Shown: one piece after another, positions 10,167 to 18,315 of the stretch
Layout: every line of letters begins with the position of its first letter
Position numbering within the stretch: the stretch's first letter is position 1
Assembly: GCF_003335045.1 (NCBI RefSeq)
Contig: NZ_QOZG01000003.1
Span: forward strand, 1 to 64,000
Reading direction: 5' to 3'
DNA from: Paramesorhizobium salinisoli
Lineage (GTDB): Bacteria; Pseudomonadota; Alphaproteobacteria; Rhizobiales; Rhizobiaceae
Length of the DNA: 64,000 nucleotides
The notes under the pieces: generated by a model
What the model was told of the DNA's origin: nothing
Database searches by the model: none
The model's input: only the letters and a program-made list of their open reading frames with translations
Program-made: the position numbers and the translations under genes

Positions 10167-11507
10167 ATGGCATCGGCTGCAGAACAGCTTGCATCCAATC
10201 TGAATTTTTCGGCTTTTTCAAAAGCTGATGAGCTGAAAAGGCGAATCTGGTTCACGCTAGGTGCGCTGCTCGTCTACCGGTTCGGTACGTATATCCCGCT
10301 TCCCGGCATTAATCCCGATGCGCTGGCTCAGGCGTTCCAGCAGCATAGCCAGGGCGTTCTCGGCCTCTTCAACATGTTTGCCGGTGGTGCGGTCGGCCGT
10401 ATGGCCATCTTCGCGCTCGGCATCATGCCCTATATCTCCGCTTCGATCATCGTGCAGCTCATGACCTCGGTCGTGCCTACGCTCGAAAATCTGAAGAAGG
10501 AAGGGGAGCAGGGCCGCAAGGTCATCAACCAATATACGCGTTATGGCACGGTCCTGCTGGCAACGGTTCAGGCCTATGCCATTGCTGCCGGCCTCGAGTC
10601 CGGCAATGGCATTGTCCTCGATCCCGGGCTTTTCTTCCGTGTTTCGACGGTGATCACCCTTGTCGGCGGCACGATGTTTCTGATGTGGCTCGGCGAGCAG
10701 ATCACGGCGCGCGGTATCGGCAACGGTATTTCGCTGATCATCTTCTCCGGCATTGTCGCCAACCTGCCTCATGCCATTTCCGGCACGCTGGAACTGGGCC
10801 GGACAGGCGCGCTCTCCACTGCGCTGATCCTCGGCATCATTGTTCTTGCTATTGCCCTCATCGCCATCATCGTTTTTGTCGAGCGGGCACAGCGCAGGCT
10901 GCTGATCCAGTATCCCAAGCGCCAGGTCGGCAACCGGATGTTCCAGGGCGACACCTCGCATCTGCCGCTGAAGCTGAACACCGCCGGCGTCATTCCGCCG
11001 ATCTTCGCCTCGTCGCTGCTCTTGTTGCCGGCAACTGCCGCAGGCTTTGCCAATACGCAGACGATGCCCGGCTGGGCGACGACGATCCTCGCCGCTCTCG
11101 GTCACGGACAGCCGATCTATATGGCGCTATACGCCGCACTGATGGCTTTCTTCTGCTTTTTCTATACCGCGATCGTCTTCAATCCGAAGGATACGGCTGA
11201 TCAGCTCAAGAAGCATTCGGGTTTCATTCCAGGCATCCGTCCTGGCGAGAGGACCGCGGAGTATATCGATTACGTGCTGACGCGCATTACCGTCGTCGGT
11301 GCGATCTATATCGTGCTGGTTTGCCTCCTGCCTGAGTTTCTGATTTCGGCAACGGGTGTTCCTTTCTATCTCGGCGGTACCTCATTGCTCATCGTGGTTA
11401 GCGTGACGCTCGATACGGTTGCGCAGATACAGGGACATCTGATCGCCCATCAATATGAAGGGCTCATCAAGAAATCGAAGCTTCGGGGAGGAAAACGCAA
11501 CAAATGA
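10167..11507 (+). CDS. secY: Preprotein translocase subunit SecY
   Basis: Channel-forming inner-membrane subunit of the Sec translocon. The chosen ATG has GGAGA 7 nt upstream and gives 446 residues beginning [20 protein letters not shown]; in-frame codons further upstream lie in the hairpin gap. About ten hydrophobic segments are visible. Signatures: [13 protein letters not shown] after TM1, [18 protein letters not shown] (plug and TM2 region), and [20 protein letters not shown] near TM9. Its stop overlaps the adk start (ATGA). Partners in the window are yajC and secDF at 24.4-27 kb. Confidence 0.98.
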   Translation: MASAAEQLASNLNFSAFSKADELKRRIWFTLGALLVYRFGTYIPLPGINPDALAQAFQQHSQGVLGLFNMFAGGAVGRMAIFALGIMPYISASIIVQLMTSVVPTLENLKKEGEQGRKVINQYTRYGTVLLATVQAYAIAAGLESGNGIVLDPGLFFRVSTVITLVGGTMFLMWLGEQITARGIGNGISLIIFSGIVANLPHAISGTLELGRTGALSTALILGIIVLAIALIAIIVFVERAQRRLLIQYPKRQVGNRMFQGDTSHLPLKLNTAGVIPPIFASSLLLLPATAAGFANTQTMPGWATTILAALGHGQPIYMALYAALMAFFCFFYTAIVFNPKDTADQLKKHSGFIPGIRPGERTAEYIDYVLTRITVVGAIYIVLVCLLPEFLISATGVPFYLGGTSLLIVVSVTLDTVAQIQGHLIAHQYEGLIKKSKLRGGKRNK

Positions 11508-12088
11508 GATTGATTCTTCTTGGACCTCCTGGAGCGGGTAAGGGAACGCAATCCAAGCTTCTGGCGAACAAGCACGCGATTCCCCAGCTTTCCACAGGCG
11601 ACATGCTTCGTGCAGCCGTGGCTCATCAAACCGAGGTCGGCATGCGTGCCAAGACGGTGATGGATGCGGGGCAGCTGGTTTCCGACGAAATCGTCAACCA
11701 GATCGTTTCGGAGAGAATCGACGAGGCCGATTGTACAAGAGGTTTCATTCTCGACGGCTATCCCCGCACCGTTCCCCAGGCCAAAGCCCTGGGGCAGATG
11801 CTTCAGGACAAGGGTCTCAGGCTCGATGCTGTGATTGAGCTCAAGGTCGATGAAGCTGCGCTGGTGCGGCGCATGGAGAACCGTGTGGCCGAGACAACGG
11901 CTTCCGGCGGCCAGGTCCGCTCCGACGATAACCCAGAGGCCTTTCGCAAGCGCCTGGTGGAATATCGTGAGAAGACCGCGCCATTGTCGGAGTATTATTC
12001 GGGCACGGGTGAATTGAAGGTCGTCAACGGCATGGCCGATGTCGAGACCGTGACCTCCGAGATAGAGAGAATACTGATACCGGCCTGA
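11504..12088 (+). CDS. adk: Adenylate kinase (short-lid form)
   Basis: Converts AMP + ATP to 2 ADP in the cytoplasm. The 194-residue product has the P-loop [10 protein letters not shown] at residues 7-16, the AMP-binding region [10 protein letters not shown], and [10 protein letters not shown] with the conserved RT. Between VRRMENR and NPEAFRKRL only a short loop is present, so it lacks the roughly 30-residue lid of the 214-residue enterobacterial enzyme; this short form is common in alphaproteobacteria. It overlaps secY by 4 nt. Confidence 0.97.
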   Translation: MRLILLGPPGAGKGTQSKLLANKHAIPQLSTGDMLRAAVAHQTEVGMRAKTVMDAGQLVSDEIVNQIVSERIDEADCTRGFILDGYPRTVPQAKALGQMLQDKGLRLDAVIELKVDEAALVRRMENRVAETTASGGQVRSDDNPEAFRKRLVEYREKTAPLSEYYSGTGELKVVNGMADVETVTSEIERILIPA

Positions 12089-12125
12089 GTCATCGGGTCG
12101 ATATTCAAAAAGAATGCCCGGGGAG

Positions 12126-12154
12126 TTGACTTTTCCCCGTGATTCCGCCAAAGA
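12126..12154 (+). promoter_or_regulatory. Weak candidate promoter before rpsM
   Basis: TTGACT about 160 nt before rpsM fits a sigma-70 -35 element, but 17 nt later only CAAAGA is seen, a poor -10. A separate promoter for the alpha operon is reasonable, because the adk-rpsM gap of 200 nt is the longest inside the cluster. The assignment is tentative. Confidence 0.25.
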
Positions 12155-12227
12155 CTGCACCAATTCGGTTAGTTCAGAATGGTCGGTAGCGGCAAAACGA
12201 TAAGAGCCGATATCGGGCATTTTTGTG

Positions 12228-12260
12228 CTGTCCGGTCGAAGGTATTGAATGTCCGGACAG
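12228..12260 (+). promoter_or_regulatory. Inverted repeat in the rpsM leader
   Basis: CTGTCCGG and CCGGACAG are perfect 8-bp arms around a 17-nt loop, ending 28 nt before the rpsM start codon. Just upstream, CCGATATCGG (12207-12216) is a perfect palindrome. In E. coli S4 (rpsD) represses the alpha operon at a structured rpsM leader; rpsD is not in this window and homology of the structure cannot be judged by eye. Confidence 0.5.
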
Positions 12261-12288
12261 GACAGCGGCAACATTAAGGAGAACAGGC

Positions 12289-12657
12289 GTGGCTCGTATT
12301 GCTGGCGTCAACATCCCGACGAACAAGCGCGTAATCATTGCGCTTCAGTATATCCACGGGATCGGACAAAAATTTGCTCAGGAAATCGTCGAGAAAGTCG
12401 GCATTCCTGCAGATCGTCGTGTCAATCAGTTGACGGATGCTGAAGTTCTTCAGATCCGTGAGGCGATTGATCGCGATTATCAGGTCGAGGGTGATCTTCG
12501 TCGTGAAGTTTCGATGAACATCAAGCGCCTGATGGATCTTGGTTGCTATCGCGGCCTGCGTCATCGTCGGTCGCTTCCGGTTCGCGGTCAGCGTACGCAT
12601 ACCAATGCGCGCACCCGCAAGGGACCTGCCAAGGCGATTGCCGGCAAGAAGAAGTAA
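12289..12657 (+). CDS. rpsM: 30S ribosomal protein S13
   Basis: 30S head protein that contacts the P-site tRNA and forms bridges to the large subunit. A GTG start is chosen: AAGGAG lies 9 nt upstream and the product then begins [15 protein letters not shown], the universal S13 start, giving 122 residues. The basic C-terminal tail [17 protein letters not shown] is intact. There is no infA or rpmJ between secY/adk and rpsM, as is normal in this order. Confidence 0.97.
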   Translation: MARIAGVNIPTNKRVIIALQYIHGIGQKFAQEIVEKVGIPADRRVNQLTDAEVLQIREAIDRDYQVEGDLRREVSMNIKRLMDLGCYRGLRHRRSLPVRGQRTHTNARTRKGPAKAIAGKKK

Positions 12658-12682
12658 TTGAGGGAATAGCGGAATAGTAGGG

Positions 12683-12707
12683 TGGTGAGTAGAAAATCTA
12701 CTCACCA
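12683..12707 (+). promoter_or_regulatory. Perfect 10-bp hairpin between rpsM and rpsK
   Basis: TGGTGAGTAG and CTACTCACCA pair without mismatch around AAAAT, 26 nt after the rpsM stop and 74 nt before the rpsK start. No U tract follows. It is an unusual feature for a gap between two genes that are normally almost adjacent; it may be a small mobile palindrome or a message-processing site. Confidence 0.6.
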
Positions 12708-12781
12708 ATCACTGCTCGCTACTCCTTCCAGGTGTAGCCGCTGGTGTTACGGCGGCGTTGAGATCAATCGGAAGGACTATC

Positions 12782-13171
12782 ATGGCCAAGGAAGCCACAC
12801 GCGTTCGCCGTCGCGAGCGTAAGAATATTTCGTCGGGTGTTGCCCACGTCAATTCGACATTCAACAACACCATGATCACCATCACGGACGCGCAGGGCAA
12901 TGCGATTGCCTGGTCCTCCGCCGGTGCTCAGGGTTTCAAGGGTTCGCGCAAGTCGACCCCGTTTGCAGCCCAGATGGCGGCTGAAGATTGCGCCAAGAAG
13001 GCGCAGGAACATGGCATGCGCTCGCTTGAGGTTGAGGTTTGTGGTCCCGGTTCCGGCCGTGAATCCGCGCTTCGCGCCCTTCAGGCGGCCGGATTCACGA
13101 TCACCTCGATCCGTGACGTGACGCCGATCCCGCACAATGGTTGCCGCCCGCGCAAGAAGCGCCGCGTCTAA
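12782..13171 (+). CDS. rpsK: 30S ribosomal protein S11
   Basis: Platform protein of the 30S subunit near the E site. The ATG chosen gives [20 protein letters not shown] and 129 residues, the family length. [38 protein letters not shown] and the C-terminal [20 protein letters not shown] are diagnostic. GGAAGG precedes the start. Confidence 0.97.
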   Translation: MAKEATRVRRRERKNISSGVAHVNSTFNNTMITITDAQGNAIAWSSAGAQGFKGSRKSTPFAAQMAAEDCAKKAQEHGMRSLEVEVCGPGSGRESALRALQAAGFTITSIRDVTPIPHNGCRPRKKRRV

Positions 13172-13182
13172 CCTGCGATATC

Positions 13183-13215
13183 AACCGCATGAGCCCTCTG
13201 GGCTCCTCTGCGGTT
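13183..13215 (+). promoter_or_regulatory. Two-tier hairpin between rpsK and rpoA
   Basis: An inner stem GAGCCC/GGGCTC with a 3-nt loop is enclosed by an outer stem AACCGC/GCGGTT, with small internal loops (AT and CTCT). It starts 12 nt after the rpsK stop. No T run follows. Possible roles are attenuation between S11 and the RNA polymerase subunit, or RNase E-independent message protection. Confidence 0.5.
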
Positions 13216-13270
13216 CCACGCTCTGTCACCACGATTGGATGGTGGTGAAGGCAAGGACAAGGAAAAGCAC

Positions 13271-14284
13271 ATGATCCAGAAAAACTGGCAGGAACTGATC
13301 AAGCCGAACAAGGTGGAGTTCCAGACCTCGGGTTCAAAGACCAAGGCGACCGTTATCGCCGAGCCGCTTGAGCGCGGTTATGGCCTGACGCTCGGCAACG
13401 CGCTGCGTCGCGTGCTGCTCTCGTCGCTGCGCGGCGCTGCGGTGACGGCGGTTCAGATCGACGGTGTTCTGCACGAATTCTCCTCGATCGCCGGCGTGCG
13501 CGAGGACGTGACGGATATCGTACTCAACATCAAGGAAATTGCCATCCGCATGGAAGGCGATGGTCCCAAGCGCATGGTCGTCCGTAAGGAAGGCCCAGGC
13601 GTGGTCACCGCTGGCGACATTCAGACGGTTGGCGATGTCGAGATCCTCAATCCCGATCACGTCATCTGCACCCTCGACGAGGGCGCGGAGATCCGCATGG
13701 AGTTCACCGTCAACACCGGCAAGGGCTATGTCCCGGCCGACCGCAACCGCGCCGAAGACGCGCCGATCGGGCTTATCCCGGTCGACAGCCTTTACTCGCC
13801 GGTTCGCAAGGTGTCCTACAAGGTCGAGAATACCCGTGAGGGCCAGGTTCTCGATTATGACAAGCTGACGCTGAACATCGAGACCGATGGCTCGATCACC
13901 GGTGAAGATGCCGTGGCCTATGCCGCGCGCATCCTGCAGGACCAGCTCGCGATCTTCGTCAACTTCGACGAGCCGCAGAAGGAAGTGCCGCAGGAACAGG
14001 TGGCTGAACTCGCCTTCAACCCGGCGCTCCTGAAGAAGGTTGACGAGTTGGAGCTTTCGGTCCGCTCGGCGAACTGCCTGAAGAACGACAACATTGTCTA
14101 TATCGGCGACCTCATCCAGAAGACGGAAGCCGAGATGTTGCGGACACCGAACTTTGGCCGCAAGTCGCTGAACGAGATCAAGGAAGTTCTGGCATCCATG
14201 GGCCTCCATCTGGGTATGGAAATCCCGTCCTGGCCGCCGGAAAACATCGAAGATCTCGCCAAGCGTTACGAAGACCAGTATTGA
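13271..14284 (+). CDS. rpoA: DNA-directed RNA polymerase alpha subunit
   Basis: Assembles the RNA polymerase core and contacts upstream promoter DNA and activators. The start gives [17 protein letters not shown] and 337 residues, the usual alphaproteobacterial length, with AAGGA upstream. N-terminal dimerisation domain: [20 protein letters not shown] and [21 protein letters not shown]-terminal domain: [20 protein letters not shown] and [20 protein letters not shown] (helix-hairpin-helix). rplQ follows after 102 nt that hold a dispersed palindrome. Confidence 0.98.
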   Translation: MIQKNWQELIKPNKVEFQTSGSKTKATVIAEPLERGYGLTLGNALRRVLLSSLRGAAVTAVQIDGVLHEFSSIAGVREDVTDIVLNIKEIAIRMEGDGPKRMVVRKEGPGVVTAGDIQTVGDVEILNPDHVICTLDEGAEIRMEFTVNTGKGYVPADRNRAEDAPIGLIPVDSLYSPVRKVSYKVENTREGQVLDYDKLTLNIETDGSITGEDAVAYAARILQDQLAIFVNFDEPQKEVPQEQVAELAFNPALLKKVDELELSVRSANCLKNDNIVYIGDLIQKTEAEMLRTPNFGRKSLNEIKEVLASMGLHLGMEIPSWPPENIEDLAKRYEDQY

Positions 14285-14299
14285 GAATTGCCGGCTAAA

Positions 14300-14343
14300 G
14301 CATTTCCAGCAAAAGTGTGAAACGGTTTTGCGTCCGGAAATGC
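14300..14343 (+). repeat. Dispersed palindromic element between rpoA and rplQ
   Basis: Outer arms GCATTTCC and GGAAATGC (8 bp, perfect) enclose inner arms GCAAAA and TTTTGC. The sequence has the make-up (GCATTTCC-AGCAAAAGTG...CGGTTTTGCGT-GGAAATGCG) of a short palindrome I recall as frequent in Brucellaceae and relatives; this identification is from memory. It sits inside the alpha operon without breaking a gene, so it is transcribed. Confidence 0.6.
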
Positions 14344-14386
14344 GAACAAAGAAACAACCGGACAGAAAGATTGAAGGAGAAGGCTC

Positions 14387-14815
14387 ATGCGCCACGGTAA
14401 TTCAGGCCGCAAGCTGAACCGGACTGCTAGTCACCGTAAGGCGATGTTTGCCAATATGGCTGCATCGCTGATCGAGCATGAGCAGATCGTGACGACGCTG
14501 CCCAAGGCCAAGGAAATTCGCCCCATCGTTGAAAAGCTTGTCACGCTCGGCAAGCGCGGCGATCTGCACGCTCGTCGTCAGGCCATTTCGGCCATTCGCG
14601 ATGTCGCGCTCGTTGCCAAGCTGTTCGATACGATCGCAACACGCTATGCAACGCGCAACGGCGGCTATATCCGCATCATGAAGGCCGGCTTCCGTACCGG
14701 CGACAACGCACCTCTGGCTGTTGTCGAGTTCGTGGAGCGCGATGTCGATGCCAAGGGCGCCAAGGACCGCGCCCGCGTCGAGGCCGAAGCGGCTTCGGAA
14801 GCCGAAGCGGCATAA
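14387..14815 (+). CDS. rplQ: 50S ribosomal protein L17
   Basis: Large-subunit protein and last gene of the alpha operon. The 142-residue product has [39 protein letters not shown] and [20 protein letters not shown], all typical, plus an Ala/Glu-rich C-terminal tail. GAAGGAGAAGG precedes the ATG. A strong terminator follows 25 nt after the stop. Confidence 0.98.
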   Translation: MRHGNSGRKLNRTASHRKAMFANMAASLIEHEQIVTTLPKAKEIRPIVEKLVTLGKRGDLHARRQAISAIRDVALVAKLFDTIATRYATRNGGYIRIMKAGFRTGDNAPLAVVEFVERDVDAKGAKDRARVEAEAASEAEAA

Positions 14816-14839
14816 TTGCTTTCACATTGATGATGAACG

Positions 14840-14866
14840 AGGGGCCGCAAGGCCCCTTTTTCTTTT
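14840..14866 (+). terminator. Intrinsic terminator of the ribosomal cluster
   Basis: AGGGGCC and GGCCCCT form a 7-bp GC-rich stem with a GCAA tetraloop, followed directly by TTTTTCTTTT. It lies 25 nt after rplQ and is the first convincing intrinsic terminator seen downstream of tuf. Confidence 0.88.
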
Positions 14867-15185
14867 GGGGAAGAGGCACACGGGACAACGCCTTCCGAGG
14901 ATGAACCGAAGGCACAATGATGGAAGTCGATCCTACCCGCAAGGCGGCGAAGCACTCCGTTGAAGCACACGCCCGGCGAGTTGGAGGGGTGAAGCGGCAA
15001 AGAGCAGGCGATATCCGGTTTCATCGAATCAAAAACCCTGCAACTGTCGAATTTCTGTCTATTTTGCCAAATCGGTGAGTGAATTTCACATTCCGGCCCC
15101 TTATCGCTTTCTATGATCGGGCATCCGCTTGGCCCGGCCGGGTCCGCGTCCTATTTATCCCAATACATCAATTCGGGAGTTCTCC
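14867..15185. other. Non-coding gap between rplQ terminator and degP-like gene
   Basis: About 320 nt without a supportable gene. It must hold the promoter of the protease gene, but I see no -35/-10 pair I would defend. The region around 15050-15110 is AT-richer than its surroundings (CTATTTTGCCAAATCGG, TTTCACATTCC) and is the likeliest promoter zone. Confidence 0.4.
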
Positions 15186-16727
15186 ATGCCTTTCCGTTTT
15201 TCGAGAATCGTTGGTCTGCTGGCAGCCGCGATGACGATCGCCGTCCTGACCACTCCCGTGACCGTTTCTCTCGCGCAGGAGAAAAGTACGGGCGACGTAC
15301 TGCGCGATACGTTCAAGGGCCTCCTCGGCAGCGGTCCCGGGGACGGGGACAAATCCCAGCAATCATCGCCGCCTGCAGCGCCGCTTCCCGCGCCTTCCAG
15401 CAAGAATATCCCGCTAAGCCGTGGCGATATGCAATTGTCGTTCGCGCCGCTCGTCAAGGCAACCGCGCCTGCCGTGGTCAATGTCTACGCGGCGCGCCAG
15501 GTCGCAACCCGCTCGCCCTTTGCCGGCGATCCGTTCTTCGAGCAGTTCTTCGGCCAGCAGTTCAGCGGCCCCCCGCGCGTCCAGTCCTCGCTTGGCTCGG
15601 GCGTCATCGTCGATCCGAGCGGCATCGTCGTGACCAACAATCACGTCATCAAGGATGCCGACGAAATCAAGGTGGCGCTTTCCGACGGTCGTGAATTTTC
15701 AAGCCGCATCCTGCTGAAGGATGAAAAAACCGATCTCGCCATCCTGAAGATCGACGCCAAGGAGCCTTTCCCTGTCCTGGCGCTCGGCAACTCCGACAAT
15801 GTCGAGGTTGGCGACCTCGTGCTCGCCATCGGCAATCCCTTCGGCGTCGGCCAGACCGTGACGAGCGGCATCGTCTCGGCGCAATCGCGCACGCGGGTCG
15901 GCATTTCCGACTTCGACTTCTTCATCCAGACCGACGCGGCCATCAATCCCGGCAATTCCGGCGGAGCGCTGATCGACATGCGGGGCCAGCTGATCGGCAT
16001 CAACACCGCGATCTTTTCGCGCTCGGGAGGCTCGATCGGTATCGGTTTTGCCATTCCCTCGAATATGGTGCGCGCGGTGGCCGAAACCGCGATGAAGGGC
16101 GGCAAGAGCTTCGAGCGTCCGTTCATCGGCGCGACGTTCCAGGCGGTGACGCCGGATGTCGCCGAAAGCCTTGGTCTGCCGCAGCCCTATGGCGCGCTGA
16201 TAACGGCGCTCAACAAGGACGGCCCGGCCGAGAAAGCCGGCCTCAAGGTCGGTGATCTCATTCTTTCCGTAGAGGGCGTGCGCGTCGATAATCCCGACGT
16301 GCTTGCCTACCGGGTTTCGACGGCCGGCATCGGAAACACCGTCAAACTCAATGTGCTGAGCGGGTCGCAGCAGCGCGAGGTGTCGGTGACGCTTGCCAAG
16401 CCTCCGGTGGAGGCCGCCGCGAAAACGCAGATCATCGAGGGCGACAACCCACTCGCCGGTGCCGAGATCGTCGATCTGACGCCTGACAATGCCCGGCAGT
16501 TCCGTCTTCCCAAAACTGTACGTGGTGGCGTGGTGGTTGCCGGTGTTTACCGCAACTCTCCGGCCGCTCGGCTCAATCTGCGCCAGGGCGATATCATCCG
16601 CAGGGTTAATGGTGTTGAAATCACCGCGGCAAGCGATCTGACGGATGTTCTCTCCGCCGGCACAAACCTGCTCTGGCGCTTCGAGTTCGAGCGCAATGGC
16701 GCTATCATTCGACAATATATCCGCTAG
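15186..16727 (+). CDS. degP: Do-family (DegP/HtrA) periplasmic serine protease
   Basis: Envelope protease and chaperone for misfolded proteins. The ATG chosen starts a signal peptide (positively charged MPFRFSR, a hydrophobic stretch to about residue 28, cleavage near SLAQ). The 513-residue product has the trypsin-like triad: His153 in NNHV, Asp183 in EKTDLAILK and Ser258 in NPGNSGGAL. Two PDZ domains follow (about 285-390 and 420-510). A Pro/Ser-rich linker (about 55-75) precedes the protease core. rarA starts 16 nt after the stop, so the two may be co-transcribed. DegP, DegQ and MucD-type paralogues cannot be told apart here. Confidence 0.92.
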   Translation: MPFRFSRIVGLLAAAMTIAVLTTPVTVSLAQEKSTGDVLRDTFKGLLGSGPGDGDKSQQSSPPAAPLPAPSSKNIPLSRGDMQLSFAPLVKATAPAVVNVYAARQVATRSPFAGDPFFEQFFGQQFSGPPRVQSSLGSGVIVDPSGIVVTNNHVIKDADEIKVALSDGREFSSRILLKDEKTDLAILKIDAKEPFPVLALGNSDNVEVGDLVLAIGNPFGVGQTVTSGIVSAQSRTRVGISDFDFFIQTDAAINPGNSGGALIDMRGQLIGINTAIFSRSGGSIGIGFAIPSNMVRAVAETAMKGGKSFERPFIGATFQAVTPDVAESLGLPQPYGALITALNKDGPAEKAGLKVGDLILSVEGVRVDNPDVLAYRVSTAGIGNTVKLNVLSGSQQREVSVTLAKPPVEAAAKTQIIEGDNPLAGAEIVDLTPDNARQFRLPKTVRGGVVVAGVYRNSPAARLNLRQGDIIRRVNGVEITAASDLTDVLSAGTNLLWRFEFERNGAIIRQYIR

Positions 16728-16743
16728 CCGATAAGCATACGAG

Positions 16744-18060
16744 ATGACTGATCTTTTCTCCGCCAGTGCCGATCCGCAGGCCGACCGAAACAGACCGCTG
16801 GCCGATCGCATGCGTCCCCGCCATCTCACCGAGGTGACGGGGCAGGTGCATCTGACCGGCCCGCAGGGCGTCCTGACCCGCATGATCGCTTCGGGGACAC
16901 TCGGCTCGATGATCTTCTGGGGACCGCCCGGCACCGGCAAGACGACAGTGGCGCGGCTGCTCGCCGGGGAAACCAATCTGGCCTTCGAGCAGATATCGGC
17001 GATCTTCTCCGGCGTGGCGGATCTCAAGAAGATGTTCGACGGCGCCCGCGCCCGCCGCATGTCCGGCCGCCAGACCCTGCTTTTCGTCGACGAGATCCAT
17101 CGCTTCAACCGCGCGCAGCAGGATTCATTCCTGCCGGTGATGGAGGACGGCACCGTGATCCTCATCGGCGCCACGACGGAAAATCCCTCCTTCGAGCTCA
17201 ATGCCGCGCTTTTGTCTCGTGCCCGCGTGCTGACGTTTCATTCGCATGACGCCGAAAGCATCGCGACGCTCCTTGCGCGCGCAGAGGAACGCGAAGGCCG
17301 CAAGCTGCCGCTCGACGACGAGGGCAGGGCGAGCCTCGTTCGCATGTCGGATGGCGACGGCAGGGCGGCCCTGACGCTTGCCGAGGAAATCTGGCGCGCC
17401 GCGCGCGAGGACGAGATCTTCAATGCCGTTGAGCTGCAGGAAATCGTGCAGCGCCGCGCGCCGGTCTATGACAAGAGCCAGGACGGCCATTACAATCTGA
17501 TCTCAGCGCTCCATAAATCAGTGCGTGGATCGGACCCGGACGCCGCGCTCTATTATCTCTGCCGTATGTTCGACGCCGGAGAGGATCCGCTCTATCTCGG
17601 GCGAAGGCTGGTGCGCATGGCCTCAGAGGATATTGGCCTCGCTGATCCCCAGGCTCTCGTCATCGCCAATGCCGCGAAGGATGCGTATGACTATCTAGGC
17701 TCCCCCGAGGGCGAACTGGCGCTCGCCGAGGCATGCGTTTATCTCGCGACCGCGCCGAAATCGAACGCCGTCTATACCGCCTACAAAGCGGCGATGCGGG
17801 CAGCGAAGGAACATGGTTCTCTCGTGCCCCCCAAGCATATCCTCAACGCGCCGACCAAGCTGATGAAAGGCGAGGGCTATGGCGCGGGTTACGCCTATGA
17901 TCACGACCAGCCGGAAGCCTTTTCCGGTCAGAATTATTTCCCCGATGCCATGGGCCGCCCCACATTCTACGACCCACCGGAGCGCGGCTTCGAACGAGAG
18001 ATCCGCAAGCGCGTCGATTACTGGGCCAAGCTACGCTTCGAGCGGCAGGGGAAGCGTTAG
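16744..18060 (+). CDS. rarA: Replication-associated recombination protein RarA (MgsA family AAA ATPase)
   Basis: Clamp-loader-like AAA+ ATPase acting at stalled replication forks. The 438-residue product has Walker A GPPGTGKTT (residues 60-68), Walker B LLFVDEIHRFNRAQQD (about 112-127), sensor 1 GATTENPSFELNAALLSRARV, and the C-terminal tetramerisation region with GSDPDAALYYLCRMFDAGEDP and AEACVYLATAPKSNAVYTAY. Length fits the family. It is followed by a convergent ndvA gene across a bidirectional terminator. Confidence 0.95.
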   Translation: MTDLFSASADPQADRNRPLADRMRPRHLTEVTGQVHLTGPQGVLTRMIASGTLGSMIFWGPPGTGKTTVARLLAGETNLAFEQISAIFSGVADLKKMFDGARARRMSGRQTLLFVDEIHRFNRAQQDSFLPVMEDGTVILIGATTENPSFELNAALLSRARVLTFHSHDAESIATLLARAEEREGRKLPLDDEGRASLVRMSDGDGRAALTLAEEIWRAAREDEIFNAVELQEIVQRRAPVYDKSQDGHYNLISALHKSVRGSDPDAALYYLCRMFDAGEDPLYLGRRLVRMASEDIGLADPQALVIANAAKDAYDYLGSPEGELALAEACVYLATAPKSNAVYTAYKAAMRAAKEHGSLVPPKHILNAPTKLMKGEGYGAGYAYDHDQPEAFSGQNYFPDAMGRPTFYDPPERGFEREIRKRVDYWAKLRFERQGKR

Positions 18061-18097
18061 ATTTTACGGCTGTGGGCGTGGCAGCGTTGAGGAATGG

Positions 18098-18120
18098 ATT
18101 CCAGTGACAAGTACTGGAAT
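18098..18120. repeat. Short palindrome of the ATTCCAGT...ACTGGAAT type
   Basis: ATTCCAGT and ACTGGAAT are perfect 8-bp arms around GACAAGT. Flanking bases (GGATTCCA...GGAATGACG) match a short palindrome that I recall as scattered between genes in many Rhizobiales. It lies between convergent rarA and ndvA, where such elements are common. Family assignment is from memory. Confidence 0.5.
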
Positions 18121-18263
18121 GACGAGATGAGAGATTATCGCTTTTCCGAGAACCGTTGCGTATGCCCAACGCTCATGATTGGCTGAAATATCAAACCTCC
18201 CGTCATTTCCTCACCATCTCCACTGCCGCTACCGCGCAGAACCTCCGAGCTATCCCAAAAGCA

Positions 18264-18290
18264 AAAAGCCCGGCGATGCCGGGCTTTTTC
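18264..18290. terminator. Bidirectional intrinsic terminator between rarA and ndvA
   Basis: AAAAAGCCCGGC and GCCGGGCTTTTT form a perfect 12-bp stem with a 3-nt loop (GAT). Because the stem ends in A5 on one side and T5 on the other, it can end transcripts from either strand: rarA from the left and ndvA from the right. It is the most symmetric terminator in the window. Confidence 0.92.
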
Positions 18291-18315
18291 CATATCTTAA
18301 ACGAACATCGGTTTC

